DNA from: Boswellia sacra
Taxonomy: Eukaryota > Streptophyta > Magnoliopsida > Sapindales > Burseraceae
NCBI GenBank assembly: GCA_013180625.2
Contig: SNVD02010473.1
Coordinates: 3,224,001 to 3,288,000, forward strand
DNA length: 64,000 bases
Direction of reading: 5' to 3'
Every line of letters begins with the position of its first letter. Within the stretch, counting starts at the first letter, position 1. The notes beneath the pieces were generated by a model that was given only the letters and a program-made list of their open reading frames with translations, did not search any database and was not told the DNA's origin. This document shows, in pieces, positions 63,210 through 64,000 of the stretch. A program made the position numbers and the translations under genes.

Positions 63210-63600
63210 TGTCCACAAGCCGACATGGGAAGTTCGTGTTGGGCGTTCTGATGGGCCTGTTTGCCCAAAGCTTTTATAATAGGCTTGATATCAGCCATTG
63301 AATGTGTCAGTAAGTGAAGGATTCCCAACATGTGCTTGTACTTGGAAGATTCTTCTATTTCTGTCTATTTAAAGCCTGAATTTATATATCATCCACCGTA
63401 ATTCTCCAATCAAACGACTCGCAGTATTGTACTGCATCCGATCCTTTATTCTGCTTTTGAATTAACACCAGCCCTTCCTTTTATTTTATTGGTCATGCCT
63501 CTCAAGTATCGAAACTCAAAAGACAAGATTGATTTGAAATTTTTGAACATGACATTGAGAATTGAATCGATAAAAATTGAGTTGCATCTGCAAGAACTGT
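63210..63600 (+). pseudogene. Partial tandem duplicate of UMP1 last exon and 3' flank
   Basis: Bases 63210-63281 resemble the end of UMP1 exon 4. They have GACATGGGAAGTTCG against GACATG...GGATGGAAGTTCG, and GGGCCTGTTTGCCCAAAGCT against GGGCCAGTTTGCCCAAGCTT. An internal deletion of about 12 bases and several substitutions break the protein, leaving only a GPVCP core. Downstream similarity to the UMP1 3' UTR includes GATTCCCAACATGTGCTTGT and AAAGCCTGAATTTATATATC, and extends to the ATGACATTGAGAATTGAATC stretch, paired with about 63045-63065. Exons 1-3 have no copies here. It is a non-functional segmental duplicate. Confidence 0.85.
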
Positions 63601-64000
63601 GACAATCAATGACCAATAAGGTCTTATCAAAAGGTTTTATAAATCAATATGATCTTATCATTTGAATTTTTAATAATTAACTACTATTAATAAGGCAATC
63701 CTTTTCTAAAAGATTAAAGCCTAGTATAAATTCTGTTTGGCATAACCGACAACCAAATATTTCCTTGATCAATTTTGGATTAGTGGCTTAATGTTTAGGA
63801 AACGGTTAGACAAGTATTTTTGTCTTCGACAAAAATTCGATCTATCATCTAAATTTTCTGAAAAATTAATTGTTTTTTAAAATATAAGTAGCTCTTTTAT
63901 AGTTTTTTTTTTCAATTTCTCAAAATCCCAAAATTACACTGGAACGTGATTAATTTTCATAGTAAGTGCTGAAAATAATTAAAATAAAATAAAACAAAAA
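63601..64000. other. Intergenic DNA to the window end
   Basis: AT-rich sequence with a poly-T run near 63904-63913. No feature can be supported. Confidence 0.5.

Overview
This is AT-rich nuclear DNA from a flowering plant, almost certainly a eudicot. Introns follow GT-AG rules, several products belong to plant-only families (allene oxide cyclase, AS1/PHAN-type MYB, RAV-type AP2-B3, DVL/RTFL peptide, CYC/TB1-type TCP), and the intergenic space is full of MITEs, LTR-like debris and microsatellites. A woody rosid such as Citrus would fit, but the species is inferred from general resemblance only.

Layout. (1) 1-4566, minus: 5' six exons (the sixth only 6 nt) of a beta-propeller/WD40-like protein gene that runs off the left edge. 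(2) 6215-7247, minus: three-exon allene oxide cyclase gene (jasmonate synthesis) with a TATA box and an upstream G-box. (3) 12368-13498, plus: intronless AS1/PHANTASTICA/ROUGH SHEATH2 MYB gene; a tiny upstream ORF ends on its start codon. (4) 17225-18181, minus: intronless RAV-class AP2+B3 repressor with a C-terminal RLFGV motif. (5) 25542-25691, plus: a 49-aa DVL/ROTUNDIFOLIA-LIKE peptide gene; two unassigned short ORFs lie on its left. (6) 40197-41444, plus: a CYC/TB1-class TCP gene, here annotated with a small 3' intron that changes the C-terminus. (7) 54.5-55.7 kb, minus: a series of good splice signals suggesting a spliced, mostly non-coding transcript. (8) 59736-62571, plus: four-exon UMP1 proteasome maturation factor, followed by a decayed tandem copy of its last exon and 3' UTR.

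The remainder, especially 13.5-17 kb, 18.3-25 kb, 26-39 kb and 41.5-59 kb, is non-coding and repeat-rich. Sharply defined items are a 669-bp hAT-type element with a perfect 8-bp target-site duplication (52717-53385), which sits inside what looks like a larger element that also carries a ~232-bp AT-rich tandem array; a 515-bp TIR element at 48184-48698; a long-TIR element at 22010-22592; a 250-bp element at 28551-28800; and a 187-bp foldback at 45312-45498.

The genes do not form an operon or an obvious cluster. Four of the seven clear genes are developmental regulators (AS1, RAV, DVL, CYC-type TCP) separated by long non-coding stretches; the others are jasmonate synthesis, proteasome assembly and an uncharacterised propeller protein. 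I found no convincing new biological system. The best leads are the spliced transcript near 55 kb, the 39-aa basic peptide ORF at 25018, the nested repeat complex at 52.6-54.5 kb, and the short upstream ORFs before AS1 and the TCP gene.
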